Assembly: GCA_902604835.1 (NCBI GenBank) | Contig: CACKZW010000009.1 | Location: forward strand, 1-37,903 | Source of the DNA: an uncultured Candidatus Actinomarina sp. | Lineage (GTDB): Bacteria; Actinomycetota; Acidimicrobiia; Actinomarinales; Actinomarinaceae | Direction: 5' to 3' | Length of the DNA stretch: 37,903 nt | Shown here: one piece after another, positions 17,688 through 26,754 of the stretch | How positions within the stretch are numbered: the first letter of the stretch is position 1 | Layout: every line of letters starts with the position of its first letter | The notes under the pieces: generated by a model | What the model saw: the letters and a program-made list of their open reading frames with translations, nothing else | What the model was told of the DNA's origin: nothing | Database searches by the model: none | Position numbers and translations under genes: made by a program

Positions 17688-19097
17688 TTAACCTACAGCA
17701 CCGGCCTCAATCATATTGAGCTCGATTAATTTGTTAAATTCCATTGCATATTCCATTGGAAGTGTTTTTGTAAACTCTTCAACAAAGCCAGCAACTATCA
17801 TTGATGTTGCTTCTTCTTCAGAAAGTCCTCTGCTCATTAAGTAAAAAAGTTGATCTTCTCCAACTTTGGAAACTGTCGCCTCATGCCCTATTTCTGCTGA
17901 GGACTCTTCAATCTCCATGTAAGGATATGTGTCTGATCTTGATTCATCATCTAAAATTAGTGCGTCGCATCTAACAAAGCTTTTCGCTGTTTCAGCTCCA
18001 TCTTCAACTTTTACAAGTCCTCGATAAGCTCCTCTTCCGCCACCTTTTGAAATTGACTTTGATGTAATCAAAGATGTTGTATCGGGAGCAAGATGAACCA
18101 TTTTTGCTCCTGTATCTTGATGTTGACCTGAATTTGCAAAGGCTACCGATAGCACTTCACCATGAGCACCTGGTTCCATTAAATAAACGGAAGGATATTT
18201 AACTGTTAATCCTGAACCAAGATTTGCGTCAATCCATTCCATGGTTGCATTTCCATAAGCTTGTGCTCTCTTTGTTACCAAGTTATAAACATCATTTGAC
18301 CAGTTTTGAATTGTTGTATATCTACAAGTACCTGAAGCTTTGACAACAATCTCAACAACTGCAGAATGTAATGCGTCAGTTGTGTACACAGGCGCTGAAC
18401 AGCCTTCGATGTAATGTACAGAAGCTCCCTCATCTACAAGAATTAAGGTTCTTTCAAATTGACCCATATTTTCAGCATTAATTCTGAAATATGCCTGCAG
18501 AGGATCTTCGACATGAACGCCTTTTGGAACATATATAAATGAACCGCCTGACCATACAGCTGAATTTAGTGCAGCAAATTTATTGTCACCCGGAGGAATG
18601 ACTGTTCCAAAGTATTCTTGAACTAATTCTGGATATTCTCGAACTGCTGTATCCATATCACAAAACAGTACGCCTAATTTTTCCAAATCTTCTCTATTTT
18701 TATGATAAACAACTTCACTTTCGTATTGGGCAGTTACTCCAGCAAGATAAGTTCTTTCTGCCTCTGGTATACCCAGTTTTTCATAAGTTTCTTTTATTTC
18801 CTCTGGAACTTCATCCCATGAATCTGCTTGGTTTTCTGTTGGTTTTATGTAGTAATAAATATCGTCGAAATCTAATTGGCTTAATTTTTCTTTTGCAACC
18901 CATTCTGGCATTGGCTTATCAAGAAACCTTTTATATGCTTTTAATCTAAATTCCAGCATCCATTCTGGCTCTTCTTTAATTTCAGACATTTTTCTTATAA
19001 TGTCTTCGTTTAAACCTTTTTCAGGCTTAAATACATTTTTTTCAGGGTCAGACCACCCTAAACTGTATTTTCCAATATCAATATCTACGTCAGTCAT
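17688..19097 (-). CDS. sufB: SufB, Fe-S scaffold subunit
   Basis: Core scaffold on which the Fe-S cluster is built. The 469-residue protein carries the diagnostic blocks [13 protein letters not shown] (DDIYYYIKP), [56 protein letters not shown] and [12 protein letters not shown]; the Cys of EGCSAP is the usual cluster-assembly residue. It is the first gene of sufB-sufD-Rieske-sufC-fumC-rpiB. Start ATG 19097 has no Shine-Dalgarno but a TAGAAT box six bases upstream, suggesting a leaderless message. No sufR, sufS or sufU gene accompanies it in the window. Confidence 0.96.
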   Translation of the reverse strand: MTDVDIDIGKYSLGWSDPEKNVFKPEKGLNEDIIRKMSEIKEEPEWMLEFRLKAYKRFLDKPMPEWVAKEKLSQLDFDDIYYYIKPTENQADSWDEVPEEIKETYEKLGIPEAERTYLAGVTAQYESEVVYHKNREDLEKLGVLFCDMDTAVREYPELVQEYFGTVIPPGDNKFAALNSAVWSGGSFIYVPKGVHVEDPLQAYFRINAENMGQFERTLILVDEGASVHYIEGCSAPVYTTDALHSAVVEIVVKASGTCRYTTIQNWSNDVYNLVTKRAQAYGNATMEWIDANLGSGLTVKYPSVYLMEPGAHGEVLSVAFANSGQHQDTGAKMVHLAPDTTSLITSKSISKGGGRGAYRGLVKVEDGAETAKSFVRCDALILDDESRSDTYPYMEIEESSAEIGHEATVSKVGEDQLFYLMSRGLSEEEATSMIVAGFVEEFTKTLPMEYAMEFNKLIELNMIEAGAVG

Positions 19098-19178
19098 AAT
19101 TTAATTCTAGTAAAGCTTCGTTTCAATAATAAGAGCTATAAATATAGTTTTCTCATATTGTTAATTAAACTTTAATAG
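19098..19178. promoter_or_regulatory. Divergent promoter region between sufB and the unknown gene at 19179
   Basis: An 81-base AT-rich gap with two outward-facing start signals. For sufB (minus) TAGAAT at 19109-19104 ends six bases before the ATG, with TTATTA about 17 bases further up. For the plus-strand gene TAAACT at 19166-19171 ends seven bases before the ATG. Both spacings predict transcription starting at or next to the start codon. No clear operator palindrome is seen. Confidence 0.4.
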
Positions 19179-19619
19179 ATGCCTGTTATATGTGTAAACC
19201 CTTCAAATAGCTCGGACAAAGAAATTGTTGATGGTCTTTCTAAGCAAAACGAAGATTTACGACTATTTTTATCAGATAAATTAGAAGATTCATTTAGGTC
19301 ATCGCTTCCAGGTAAAAAAGCAATAGGAGATATATTAGACGATACTCACATTTCAACGGCCTCAAGCGGCGCATTTTGTGGAGTATTCTTCGAAGATAAG
19401 GATGCAAAACTTAGAAGTATTTTTATAAATGCTATTGAAGATAGTTCTTTAAAAAGAATTATCTGGTTATCTCAAAGTGACCCAGATGAAAAGATATTAA
19501 ATCTAAAAAACTTAGCATACTTACAACATGAAGATTATAAAAATCTTATTGAAAACGTACTTGAGTTAGAAAGCCAAGAAGAGATAGATTTTGGTCATAA
19601 ACAGATAAGCAAGGATTAA
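19179..19619 (+). CDS. Unknown protein upstream of a DNA methyltransferase
   Basis: I do not recognise this 146-residue protein. It is soluble, acidic and lysine-rich, begins MPVICVNPSNSSDKEIVDGL, and has no signal peptide, membrane segment or coiled coil that stands out. No PD-(D/E)xK or HNH nuclease motif is evident, so it cannot be called the restriction partner of the methyltransferase that follows after 2 bases. The two genes probably share a transcript. Base composition and codon use do not look different from neighbours. Start ATG 19179 has a TAAACT box 7 bases upstream and no Shine-Dalgarno. Confidence 0.7.
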   Translation: MPVICVNPSNSSDKEIVDGLSKQNEDLRLFLSDKLEDSFRSSLPGKKAIGDILDDTHISTASSGAFCGVFFEDKDAKLRSIFINAIEDSSLKRIIWLSQSDPDEKILNLKNLAYLQHEDYKNLIENVLELESQEEIDFGHKQISKD

Positions 19620-19621
19620 AA

Positions 19622-20452
19622 ATGTCAAAAGAATCTGTTTTTAAAGAAGGGTCGGGATCTAGAAAAGGTTTCGTCTCTAAATTCCAAACAGAAAATAATC
19701 TTGATATGCAATCAGAAAATAACATATCAAAAATCCGAAATAAAATATTTAATAAAAGCTCTGAAAATATGAGTGAGCTTGTTGACAATTGTATCTCACT
19801 GACCATAACTTCACCTCCATACAATGTAGGCAAGTTGAGCGATCTTTATCTTGATGATAAAAAATATTGGAAGATGATGAAATCTTGTTTTGAAGAAGTT
19901 TACAGAGTAACTGAATCTGGAGGTCGTTTAGTTGTAAATGTTGCAAATCTTGGAAGAAAACCATATATTCCATTTTCTAATCAATTCACAGAACTACTTT
20001 TAAATTTGGGTTTCATTATGCGTGGAGAAATTATTTGGCAGAAATCAAAGGGTGCAAATGCAAATTTTGCATGGGGTAGTTGGCTCTCAGCATCTAACCC
20101 TGTAATACGTGATCTTCATGAGTATTGCTTAGTGTTCTCAAAAGAGTCAATGAATAGAAATAAAGAAGGTGAATCAACAATTGAAAAAGAAGAGTTTATG
20201 GACTCTACCCTCTCAATATGGAATATTCTTCCTGCAAAAGCTAAAAAAATTGGTCATCCTGCTCCATTCCCAGATGAGTTGGTTGAACGATTTATAAATC
20301 TTTATTCTTATAAAAATGAAATTATTCTTGATCCTTTTTTTGGAAGTGGAACTACAGGGTTAGCAGCAAAAAATTTAGAGAGAGACTATATAGGCTATGA
20401 AGTAAATAGTGATTATTGTGATCTTGCTAAAAAAAGAATTAACTTTCGTTAA
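19622..20452 (+). CDS. Beta-class DNA (adenine-N6 or cytosine-N4) methyltransferase
   Basis: Transfers a methyl group from AdoMet to an exocyclic amino group in DNA. Catalytic motif IV TSPPYNVG lies at residues 63-70 and AdoMet motif I DPFFGSGTTGLAAK at 237-250, i.e. IV before I, the beta-class order. SPPY occurs in both N4-cytosine and N6-adenine enzymes, so the base cannot be decided. A WGSWLSASNPVIRDLHEY segment in the target-recognition region resembles a group of solitary methylases in archaea and actinobacteria. The 276-residue length is complete. AAGGA precedes ATG 19622. Its end overlaps the facing ABC exporter gene by 14 bases. No nuclease gene is adjacent, so it is probably an orphan. 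Confidence 0.9.
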   Translation: MSKESVFKEGSGSRKGFVSKFQTENNLDMQSENNISKIRNKIFNKSSENMSELVDNCISLTITSPPYNVGKLSDLYLDDKKYWKMMKSCFEEVYRVTESGGRLVVNVANLGRKPYIPFSNQFTELLLNLGFIMRGEIIWQKSKGANANFAWGSWLSASNPVIRDLHEYCLVFSKESMNRNKEGESTIEKEEFMDSTLSIWNILPAKAKKIGHPAPFPDELVERFINLYSYKNEIILDPFFGSGTTGLAAKNLERDYIGYEVNSDYCDLAKKRINFR

Positions 20453-22166
20453 CTAGATTCCAAGCAGAAAAAAGATCTTTGTACGTCTCATTATCTTTTA
20501 ATAAATTTTCATGACTATTAAATCCAGTTAGATTACCGTTTTCCATGACTATAATCTTTTCTGCATTAAGTACAGTTTCAAGTCTGTGTGCAATAACTAT
20601 TGATGTCTGAAATGCTAAAAGTTTTTCGGTTGCATCAAGTATCGATGATTCAGACTCTATATCTAAATTTGCAGTAGCTTCATCAAAGACAATAATTTTT
20701 CTTTTTGCTAAAACTGCTCTTAATAAAGCAACAAATTGTCTTTCACCGGCTGATATATTTCCACCTCGTTCACCTACCTCTTGATCTAATTTTTTCTCAT
20801 ATCTATCAAACCACTCAAGAACACCAATTGATGCCAATTCTTCCTCTAGCGAGGTAACTTCTGGCTGTGAATAATTTAAATTTTCTCTGATTGTTCCTCT
20901 GAATAAAAAGCTTTCTTGTGGAACAAATGCAACATTATTTCTAACCCATTCTTCATCAACTTCTTTCGAGTCAATTCCAAAATATTTCATTGCTCCACCT
21001 GTAGGTAAATAAAATCGGAGGATTAATTTAGCAATCGTACTTTTTCCCGCACCAGTCTCTCCAACTATTGCAATTTTTTCGCCTTTGTTAATAGAAAAAG
21101 ATACTTCATGTAATACGTTTTCTCTTCCATATGAAAATTTAACATTGTCAAACTCGACAGCATTTTCAGGAGAAGTATCTGGAAATTTTTCCCCTTTCTT
21201 ACTTAAATTAGGTTGTTCATCAAGAATTGAGAAAACTTTCTTCATAGATGAGCCAGCAGATCTTAAGGTATCGTAATTAAAAGACAATTGAATTAATGGA
21301 TCAAAAAAGTAGTTTAAATAAAATAATAGAGCAACTAACTCCCCAACGGAAAGTGTTCCCTCAGATATTCTTTGTGAGCCAAACCATAACACAGTAGCAA
21401 TAGAAGAAACTCGAGTGAATTCAAGAAAAGGAAAGTAAACAGCAATATTTCTTGCGGATCTCATATTTGCTTTGAAATGTTCTTTATTTACTTTTTTAAA
21501 TCTTTGTATTTGTGTATCTTCATCTGTATAAGCTTGAATTACTCTAACTCCAGATATACCTTCTTGTAATGAAGAAAGTACCTGTCCTATCCATTCTCTA
21601 ACTTCCCAATATGTTGTGTCCGCATAATTTCTGAATATTTTTGTAGCAATAGCCAATATTGGCATAACAACAAAAGCTAATATTGAAAGTTGCACATCAA
21701 CAATAAATACTGCAATCACTGCTCCAAATATCGTTAATAAAGCTGTTAAAACACTGCTCGCACCTTCTTTTGCAAATTCAGTCAAGCTTTGCATATCAGA
21801 TGTTAATCTTGCAACTAAAACTCCCGTCTTATTTTTTTCAAAGTAATTTATATCTAGAGATGACATATGCCTAAATAATTTCTCCCTGACTCTTTTTACA
21901 TATGTCTCACCAACCATACCGATATAAAGCAGAGCTTGACTTGTTACAAAATACAACAAAACGAGAGTGAGAAAGTAGTAAAGGGATTGTTCTAATACAT
22001 ATCCATAATCTGATTCTATTACACCACCATCTATTCCATTTCTTATCAAATATGGTCCAACCATTCTTATTGCTGTAGCGAATAAAGCAATTAAAGAGCT
22101 TATAATGAATTTGTTTCTAACCTCTGGGACAAGTTTCAATGATCGAGAAAATGTTTTGTCTTTCAA
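20439..22166 (-). CDS. ABC exporter half-transporter, subunit with catalytic Walker B
   Basis: Fused membrane and ATPase domains (type IV ABC exporter). About six hydrophobic segments fill the first ~320 residues; the nucleotide-binding domain has Walker A GETGAGKS, Walker B KIIVFDEATANLD with a normal catalytic Glu, and a degenerate signature ISAGERQF in place of LSGGQ. It starts with TTG 22166, whose TTGA overlaps the stop of the first subunit. The degenerate signature complements the degenerate Walker B of that subunit, so the two almost certainly form a heterodimer of the TM287/288, BmrCD or LmrCD kind. Substrate (lipid, drug or peptide) cannot be told. Confidence 0.92.
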   Translation of the reverse strand: MKDKTFSRSLKLVPEVRNKFIISSLIALFATAIRMVGPYLIRNGIDGGVIESDYGYVLEQSLYYFLTLVLLYFVTSQALLYIGMVGETYVKRVREKLFRHMSSLDINYFEKNKTGVLVARLTSDMQSLTEFAKEGASSVLTALLTIFGAVIAVFIVDVQLSILAFVVMPILAIATKIFRNYADTTYWEVREWIGQVLSSLQEGISGVRVIQAYTDEDTQIQRFKKVNKEHFKANMRSARNIAVYFPFLEFTRVSSIATVLWFGSQRISEGTLSVGELVALLFYLNYFFDPLIQLSFNYDTLRSAGSSMKKVFSILDEQPNLSKKGEKFPDTSPENAVEFDNVKFSYGRENVLHEVSFSINKGEKIAIVGETGAGKSTIAKLILRFYLPTGGAMKYFGIDSKEVDEEWVRNNVAFVPQESFLFRGTIRENLNYSQPEVTSLEEELASIGVLEWFDRYEKKLDQEVGERGGNISAGERQFVALLRAVLAKRKIIVFDEATANLDIESESSILDATEKLLAFQTSIVIAHRLETVLNAEKIIVMENGNLTGFNSHENLLKDNETYKDLFSAWNLVNES

Positions 22167-23923
22167 TTTAGTTTTGATGCTTTCTGTTGTTCTAAAAATA
22201 AGCTTCTATAAGACTTAACTTCAGTAAGAATATCTTCATGTTTGCCTTGTGCTCTTATTTTTCCATCTTCAATAAATAAAACCTCATCACAAAGCTCAAT
22301 TGTGGGTACTCGATTAGTAATAATTAAAGTTGTCATTTTATTCATGACTTTCTGTAGTTCATTTCTAATTTCTTCTTCTGTAGATGCATCAACCGCTGAA
22401 AGGGCATCATCAAGTATTAATATTTTAGGATTTCTAACAATTGCTCTTGCAAGTGCAATTCTTTGTCTTTGCCCTCCAGATAAACCATAACCTCTCTCGC
22501 CTACTTTAGTTTCATAGGTTTCAGGTAATTGAGAAATAAATTCGTGAGCTTTAGCAATGATTGCAGCCTCTTCGACTTCTTGCTGAGATGCTTCAATTGA
22601 TCCGATGGCAATATTGTCTTTGGCAGAATTTGAAAATAAAAAACTTTCCTCAAAAGCTAAACTTACATTATTTCTTAAATCGTTTAGTTTAATTTTTTTA
22701 ATATCAACATTATCAATTTTTATTGTTCCAGATTTAACATCATAGAGCCTTGGAAGAAGATATGACAAAGTTGATTTTCCAGATCCAGTTGCTCCAACAA
22801 TAGCAATAGTTTTTTGTCCTTCTACTTTGAAAGAAAGTTCATTGAAAATCGTATCATTTCCGTAACTAAAATCAACATTTTCAAATTCTATTGTTCCATT
22901 TCCATCAGTAGGGAATTCTACTAGTTCGTCATTATTTATAATCGATGGTTGTTCATCTAATAATTCTAAAATTCTATTTCCAGCTGAGACACTTGAGGGA
23001 ATTTCTGATAAAAACCATGCTGTAATTCTCAACGGCCAAATTAATAAAATTACATATTGTGTAAAAGCTATAAAATCTCCTAAAGTTATAAATTCATTTA
23101 TTGCTAAATAACCACCCAATAAAAGAACTACTAACGTGATAATCATTGGTATTAATTCAAACAATGGGACAAATCTTGTTCGTAAATGTAGGAAATTTAC
23201 AGATGTTTCATAGATCTTTTCAATAGATCTTTCGACCTTTATAGAAGCTTCATCTTCATTTCCAAAAGCTTTAACAACTCTGATGCCCCCAAGTTGTTCT
23301 TCAACTTCTGTCGTCATTTCTGCCTCAGCCTCCTTGACTTTTAAAGAAACTTCCATTGCCCTTGATGCAAAGTTTCCAGCTATATATAAAACTAAAGGAA
23401 TTGATAGAAGAACTATTAATCCCAAAATAAAGTCAATAGAAACAAGTGTGACACTAAGTAATAATAAAAGAAAAACATTAGCTGTTGCTAATGGAGCAAT
23501 TGCAAAAGCAAGTCTTACTTGAGATGCATCACTTGATGCTCTTGCCATTAACTCGCCTGTAGGAACTTTGTCATGATATTTAAAAGCTAATCCTTGCATG
23601 TGTCCAAAAATAGTATTTCTGATCTCAGCTTCAACATTAAACGAGACTGACATACTAAAATATCTTCTTACCCCAATAGATGCTGCTCTTACATAACCAA
23701 TTGCTATTAAAAAGGAAAGAAAAACGATTATAACTTGTTGATCGCTTGCAACAATTCCATCATCAACAATTCGCTTAATTAGATATGGATGAAGAATGAC
23801 TAAAAAACACCAAATGATTGCAGAAAACATAGATATGAGAAAATGCTTTCTATTGTTTTTTACTTCTTCAATATAGAATCTTAAAGCTTTTTTAAATTCA
23901 GGAGTTTTAAACACATCAAACAT
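22163..23923 (-). CDS. ABC exporter half-transporter, subunit with non-catalytic Walker B
   Basis: First gene of the exporter pair. The N-terminal ~330 residues hold the six-helix membrane domain; the ATPase domain has Walker A GATGSGKS, an intact signature LSGGQRQR, and Walker B ILILDDALSAVD, where Asp replaces the catalytic Glu. The intact signature would complete the catalytic site of the partner, while this Walker B forms the degenerate site. I place the start at ATG 23923: a TAATAT box (23937-23932) ends 8 bases upstream, and the TTG at 23932 would overlap that box. The protein is then 586 residues. Confidence 0.92.
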   Translation of the reverse strand: MFDVFKTPEFKKALRFYIEEVKNNRKHFLISMFSAIIWCFLVILHPYLIKRIVDDGIVASDQQVIIVFLSFLIAIGYVRAASIGVRRYFSMSVSFNVEAEIRNTIFGHMQGLAFKYHDKVPTGELMARASSDASQVRLAFAIAPLATANVFLLLLLSVTLVSIDFILGLIVLLSIPLVLYIAGNFASRAMEVSLKVKEAEAEMTTEVEEQLGGIRVVKAFGNEDEASIKVERSIEKIYETSVNFLHLRTRFVPLFELIPMIITLVVLLLGGYLAINEFITLGDFIAFTQYVILLIWPLRITAWFLSEIPSSVSAGNRILELLDEQPSIINNDELVEFPTDGNGTIEFENVDFSYGNDTIFNELSFKVEGQKTIAIVGATGSGKSTLSYLLPRLYDVKSGTIKIDNVDIKKIKLNDLRNNVSLAFEESFLFSNSAKDNIAIGSIEASQQEVEEAAIIAKAHEFISQLPETYETKVGERGYGLSGGQRQRIALARAIVRNPKILILDDALSAVDASTEEEIRNELQKVMNKMTTLIITNRVPTIELCDEVLFIEDGKIRAQGKHEDILTEVKSYRSLFLEQQKASKLN

Positions 23924-24002
23924 ACTTAACAATATTAAATGGTTAACAAATAAACAGTAAGGACTTTGTGCATTATTTCACAAGCATATTAACCTCTTTA
24001 TC
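23924..24002. promoter_or_regulatory. Divergent promoter region between the ABC exporter and the MenA fusion gene
   Basis: A 79-base gap. On the minus strand TAATAT (23937-23932) lies 8 bases before the exporter ATG. On the plus strand TATTAA (23987-23992) lies 10 bases before ATG 24003, with TTGTGC (23966-23971) as a weak -35 candidate. A loose TTGTG/CACAA inverted pair at 23966-23970 and 23979-23983 surrounds this region. No Shine-Dalgarno precedes either start. Confidence 0.35.
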
Positions 24003-25520
24003 ATGAATGATGTTCTTGATAAAAAAATTGAAGATGTTTTAGATTCTGCTGACAGGATGTTCATAGCAACCAGTGTCGGTGGAAATTCCTCTGGTGCATC
24101 AGTTTTCTATGCTCGTGATGGTGAGGATCTTGTATTTTTTACCTTTAACCCTACAAGAAAAGCAGAGCAAATTCGTTTGAATCCAAGAGTGCACGTAGTT
24201 ATATGGCCAAAAGGACAAGAAGGGATTAAAGGCCTTCAGATTGATGGTGAGTGTTACAAAATAAAAGATGAACAAGAAAAAGAAAAAGCGTACGAAATGG
24301 TTTTATCGACAACTGAGGCATTCAAAGAATATATGGAAGATGACTTTTTAAAAGAAAATGACGTTGTTGGTTATTACCGCATCAAGCCAACAACAATAAA
24401 ATATGTAGATTTTTATCAAGAAGAGCAATTTGAGTGGAGAACATACCCAGGTAATAAAACTTCAGCTGTAAAATTTACTTTTAAACTAGCGTTAAAAAGA
24501 GTTGGCCTGTGGCTACGTACTGTAAGAGCCCCCTTTCTTACAGCAACTATTGCACCAATATTAATTGGTGCATCCGTTGCATGGAATGATCTAAAATCAG
24601 AAAATTTAAACAGTGCGTGGTCATGGAATATGTTTTGGCTTGTTCTTGGTGGTGCATGTTTGGCACAGATAGCAACAAACGCCTCAAATGATTATTTTGA
24701 CCATACATCTAGTGCTGATGAAATAAATAAAGTTGCTAGTCCATTCAATGGAGGTAGTAGAGTAATTCAAGTTGGTTTAATGACTCCCGGACAAGTTTTA
24801 ATTACAGCATTAGTAAGTATTCTTGGAACGATCGGCATAGGACTATATATTAATCAGCAGATAAGCGGTTATATATTTGGAAATACACCTATATTATGGA
24901 CAGGAATTCTTGGAACTTTTCTTGCACTAGGATATACAGGAGATCCTGTGAGGCTTGGTTATAAAGGTTTTGGAGAAATTGCAATAGCTCTTGGATTTGG
25001 TCCTGTGATGGTAATGGGAGCACACTATGTTCTTACATTTCCTATACATAATAATGATTTAGCATTATGGAACTGGGCTGAAGCATTACTTGCTTCAATA
25101 CCTATTGCACTATTAGTAATGCTTATAGTTTGGATAAATCAGTTTCAAGATGCACCCTCAGATGCTGCAGTTGGTAAAAATACCTGGGTAGTTAGAACAT
25201 CGATAAATGATGGTTGGATGAGGCTTGAAAAACCATTATCTTTATACAAACAGTTTATGGTCGAAGCATTTCTCTCTGTTGCATTAATTGGGATCCTAAG
25301 CTTTTTCACAGAGTTTGGAACTGTTTATGCTTTCATTGCCTTGCTACCTTTGGCGTTGGTTTGGAAAGCGTTTAAAATGGCTGATGAGTGGATGATTAAA
25401 TGGAACAATCCTGATGCTGATAGGCAAAAGGTACCTTATGAATTATTGCTTGTAAACGTTTCGACTATTGGAATACACTTTTTAACTGGATTATTACTTG
25501 CTGTTGCATATCTAATTTAA
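24003..25520 (+). CDS. Fusion of a pyridoxamine-phosphate-oxidase-like flavin domain and a MenA-type prenyltransferase
   Basis: The C-terminal ~340 residues are a membrane UbiA-family prenyltransferase. Its two Asp-rich motifs are NASNDYFDHTSSAD (226-239) and NQFQDAPSDAAVGKNT (379-394), and GLMTPGQV follows the first, as in MenA, which attaches the polyprenyl chain to 1,4-dihydroxy-2-naphthoate. The N-terminal ~145 residues are a split-barrel domain of the pyridoxamine 5'-phosphate oxidase/F420-binding type, with FFTFNPTRKAEQIRLNPRV as its flavin- or deazaflavin-contact region. MenA alone is ~300 residues, so this is a real fusion in one unbroken frame. It lies directly before a MenG-like methyltransferase. 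The role of the flavin-fold domain is unknown; quinone redox handling is a guess. Confidence 0.85.
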   Translation: MNDVLDKKIEDVLDSADRMFIATSVGGNSSGASVFYARDGEDLVFFTFNPTRKAEQIRLNPRVHVVIWPKGQEGIKGLQIDGECYKIKDEQEKEKAYEMVLSTTEAFKEYMEDDFLKENDVVGYYRIKPTTIKYVDFYQEEQFEWRTYPGNKTSAVKFTFKLALKRVGLWLRTVRAPFLTATIAPILIGASVAWNDLKSENLNSAWSWNMFWLVLGGACLAQIATNASNDYFDHTSSADEINKVASPFNGGSRVIQVGLMTPGQVLITALVSILGTIGIGLYINQQISGYIFGNTPILWTGILGTFLALGYTGDPVRLGYKGFGEIAIALGFGPVMVMGAHYVLTFPIHNNDLALWNWAEALLASIPIALLVMLIVWINQFQDAPSDAAVGKNTWVVRTSINDGWMRLEKPLSLYKQFMVEAFLSVALIGILSFFTEFGTVYAFIALLPLALVWKAFKMADEWMIKWNNPDADRQKVPYELLLVNVSTIGIHFLTGLLLAVAYLI

Positions 25521-26162
25521 TTGAACAAATCTGCAAACTTTTCAAACATTCATAAATTTTACGATCTTATCAATTCATTGTTAACACTTGGATTTGATAA
25601 ATCATGGCGTCGTCAAGCTGCCAGAAATCTTAAACCGGGAAATGTACTCGATCTTGGTAGCGGGACTGGTGCATCATATGAGGATCTCAAAAGATTTGAT
25701 GTTGTTGCACTTGATCCTGATGAAAATATGCTGTCGTTAAATAAATTTCAAAACAAAGTAGTCGGTATGGGTGAAAATCTACCATTTGACAATAACTACT
25801 TTGACAATATTTTTTGTTGTTTCGTATTAAGAAATGTTGACAATATTGAAAAGACTTTTAATGAAGTTTCAAGAGTTTTAAAAAAAGATGGAAAATTTAT
25901 ATTGCTAGATATGTCAAGACCTCGTAATAATATCCTGAAACAATTTCATAAAATCGGAACTTACATCGTTATGCATTTGATTGGACTAATAACATTTAAT
26001 TTGAAAGAATATAGATTTTTACACTTTTCTTTGGATAAGCTTCCCCCTCCTGAAGAATTGTTAGTTGATATAAATTTAGAAAAAAAGATGTTAAAAAGAA
26101 TTGGTCTTTTTGGATTTGTTTACTTAGGAGTTTTTGAAAATCAGAATTTAATTACTGATTAG
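25521..26162 (+). CDS. menG: Probable demethylmenaquinone methyltransferase (MenG/UbiE-like)
   Basis: AdoMet-dependent methyltransferase expected to methylate demethylmenaquinone after the MenA step. KFYDLINSLLTLGFDKSWRR (12-31) is the UbiE/MenG opening, DLGSGTG (44-50) is the AdoMet loop, and FVLRNVDNIEKTFNEVSRVL matches the family LRNV block. The 213-residue length is a little below the usual ~230. Start is TTG at 25521, directly after the stop of the fusion gene. Its end overlaps the facing thioredoxin-like gene by 11 bases. Pairing with MenA supports menaquinone as the respiratory quinone. Confidence 0.82.
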   Translation: MNKSANFSNIHKFYDLINSLLTLGFDKSWRRQAARNLKPGNVLDLGSGTGASYEDLKRFDVVALDPDENMLSLNKFQNKVVGMGENLPFDNNYFDNIFCCFVLRNVDNIEKTFNEVSRVLKKDGKFILLDMSRPRNNILKQFHKIGTYIVMHLIGLITFNLKEYRFLHFSLDKLPPPEELLVDINLEKKMLKRIGLFGFVYLGVFENQNLITD

Positions 26163-26754
26163 CAAGCTGAATTAGAAGAGCTCCAACCATATCCTCTGGT
26201 AGATTTCCTGTTCTTCTAGCAAGAACATTTAGATCTTTATCCAAAAACACCCAATAAGGAAATGCGTTAAGCCCGTAAGCTTCCCCAATTTCACGATCTA
26301 AATCATAAATTTGAGCTTCACTCCACCCCTCACGTTCTAACCATTCTTGAGGTGGATAATTATCTCTACCTCTATCAATGGATGTAGCAACTGCAATAAC
26401 ATCAATTCCAGGAGGAACTCCATTGGAATCAATAAATCGTTGAACTACAGGAACTTCTCTCTGACAATGAGGACACCAATGAGCTAAAAATAATAATGCT
26501 TTAGAGTTTCCGTTTTTTTCTAATTGAAAAATTTCTGAATTTTGATCTGGTGCTGAAAATGTTGGTGCTGCAAGTCCAAGTGCAACATTGTCATCATTTT
26601 CTCCAGCATATTGAGGAAGAGAGTCTCCAACAACATTGATTTCACCCTCAGGGAGTCCAGCAGCTACTGGTTCAGAACTTAAAGTAACACCAATTGCAAT
26701 TGCTAGGCCCAATACAAGCACAACAACACCAGCGATAATGAAATTTTTATTCAA
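26152..26754 (-). CDS. Membrane-anchored thioredoxin-like protein with CPHC active site
   Basis: Extracytoplasmic thiol-disulphide enzyme. A single N-terminal membrane segment (about residues 5-25) is followed by a TlpA/ResA-type thioredoxin domain with HWCPHC (92-97) and the cis-proline region NAFPYW. CPHC is the dipeptide of oxidising DsbA rather than of reducing TlpA (CxPC variants), and the gene is coupled to dsbB, so it probably introduces disulphides into secreted proteins. The start is TTG 26754 with AAGGA five bases before, overlapping the dsbB stop by 8 bases. Confidence 0.87.
   Translation of the reverse strand: MNKNFIIAGVVVLVLGLAIAIGVTLSSEPVAAGLPEGEINVVGDSLPQYAGENDDNVALGLAAPTFSAPDQNSEIFQLEKNGNSKALLFLAHWCPHCQREVPVVQRFIDSNGVPPGIDVIAVATSIDRGRDNYPPQEWLEREGWSEAQIYDLDREIGEAYGLNAFPYWVFLDKDLNVLARRTGNLPEDMVGALLIQLANQ

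Noticed and set aside
19179..19619. Restriction endonuclease partner of the methyltransferase
   Set aside because: No PD-(D/E)xK, HNH, GIY-YIG or PLD motif could be found; adjacency alone is not enough.
23283..23522. Plus-strand frame antisense to the ABC exporter
   Set aside because: It is a shadow of the exporter membrane domain without its own start signals.
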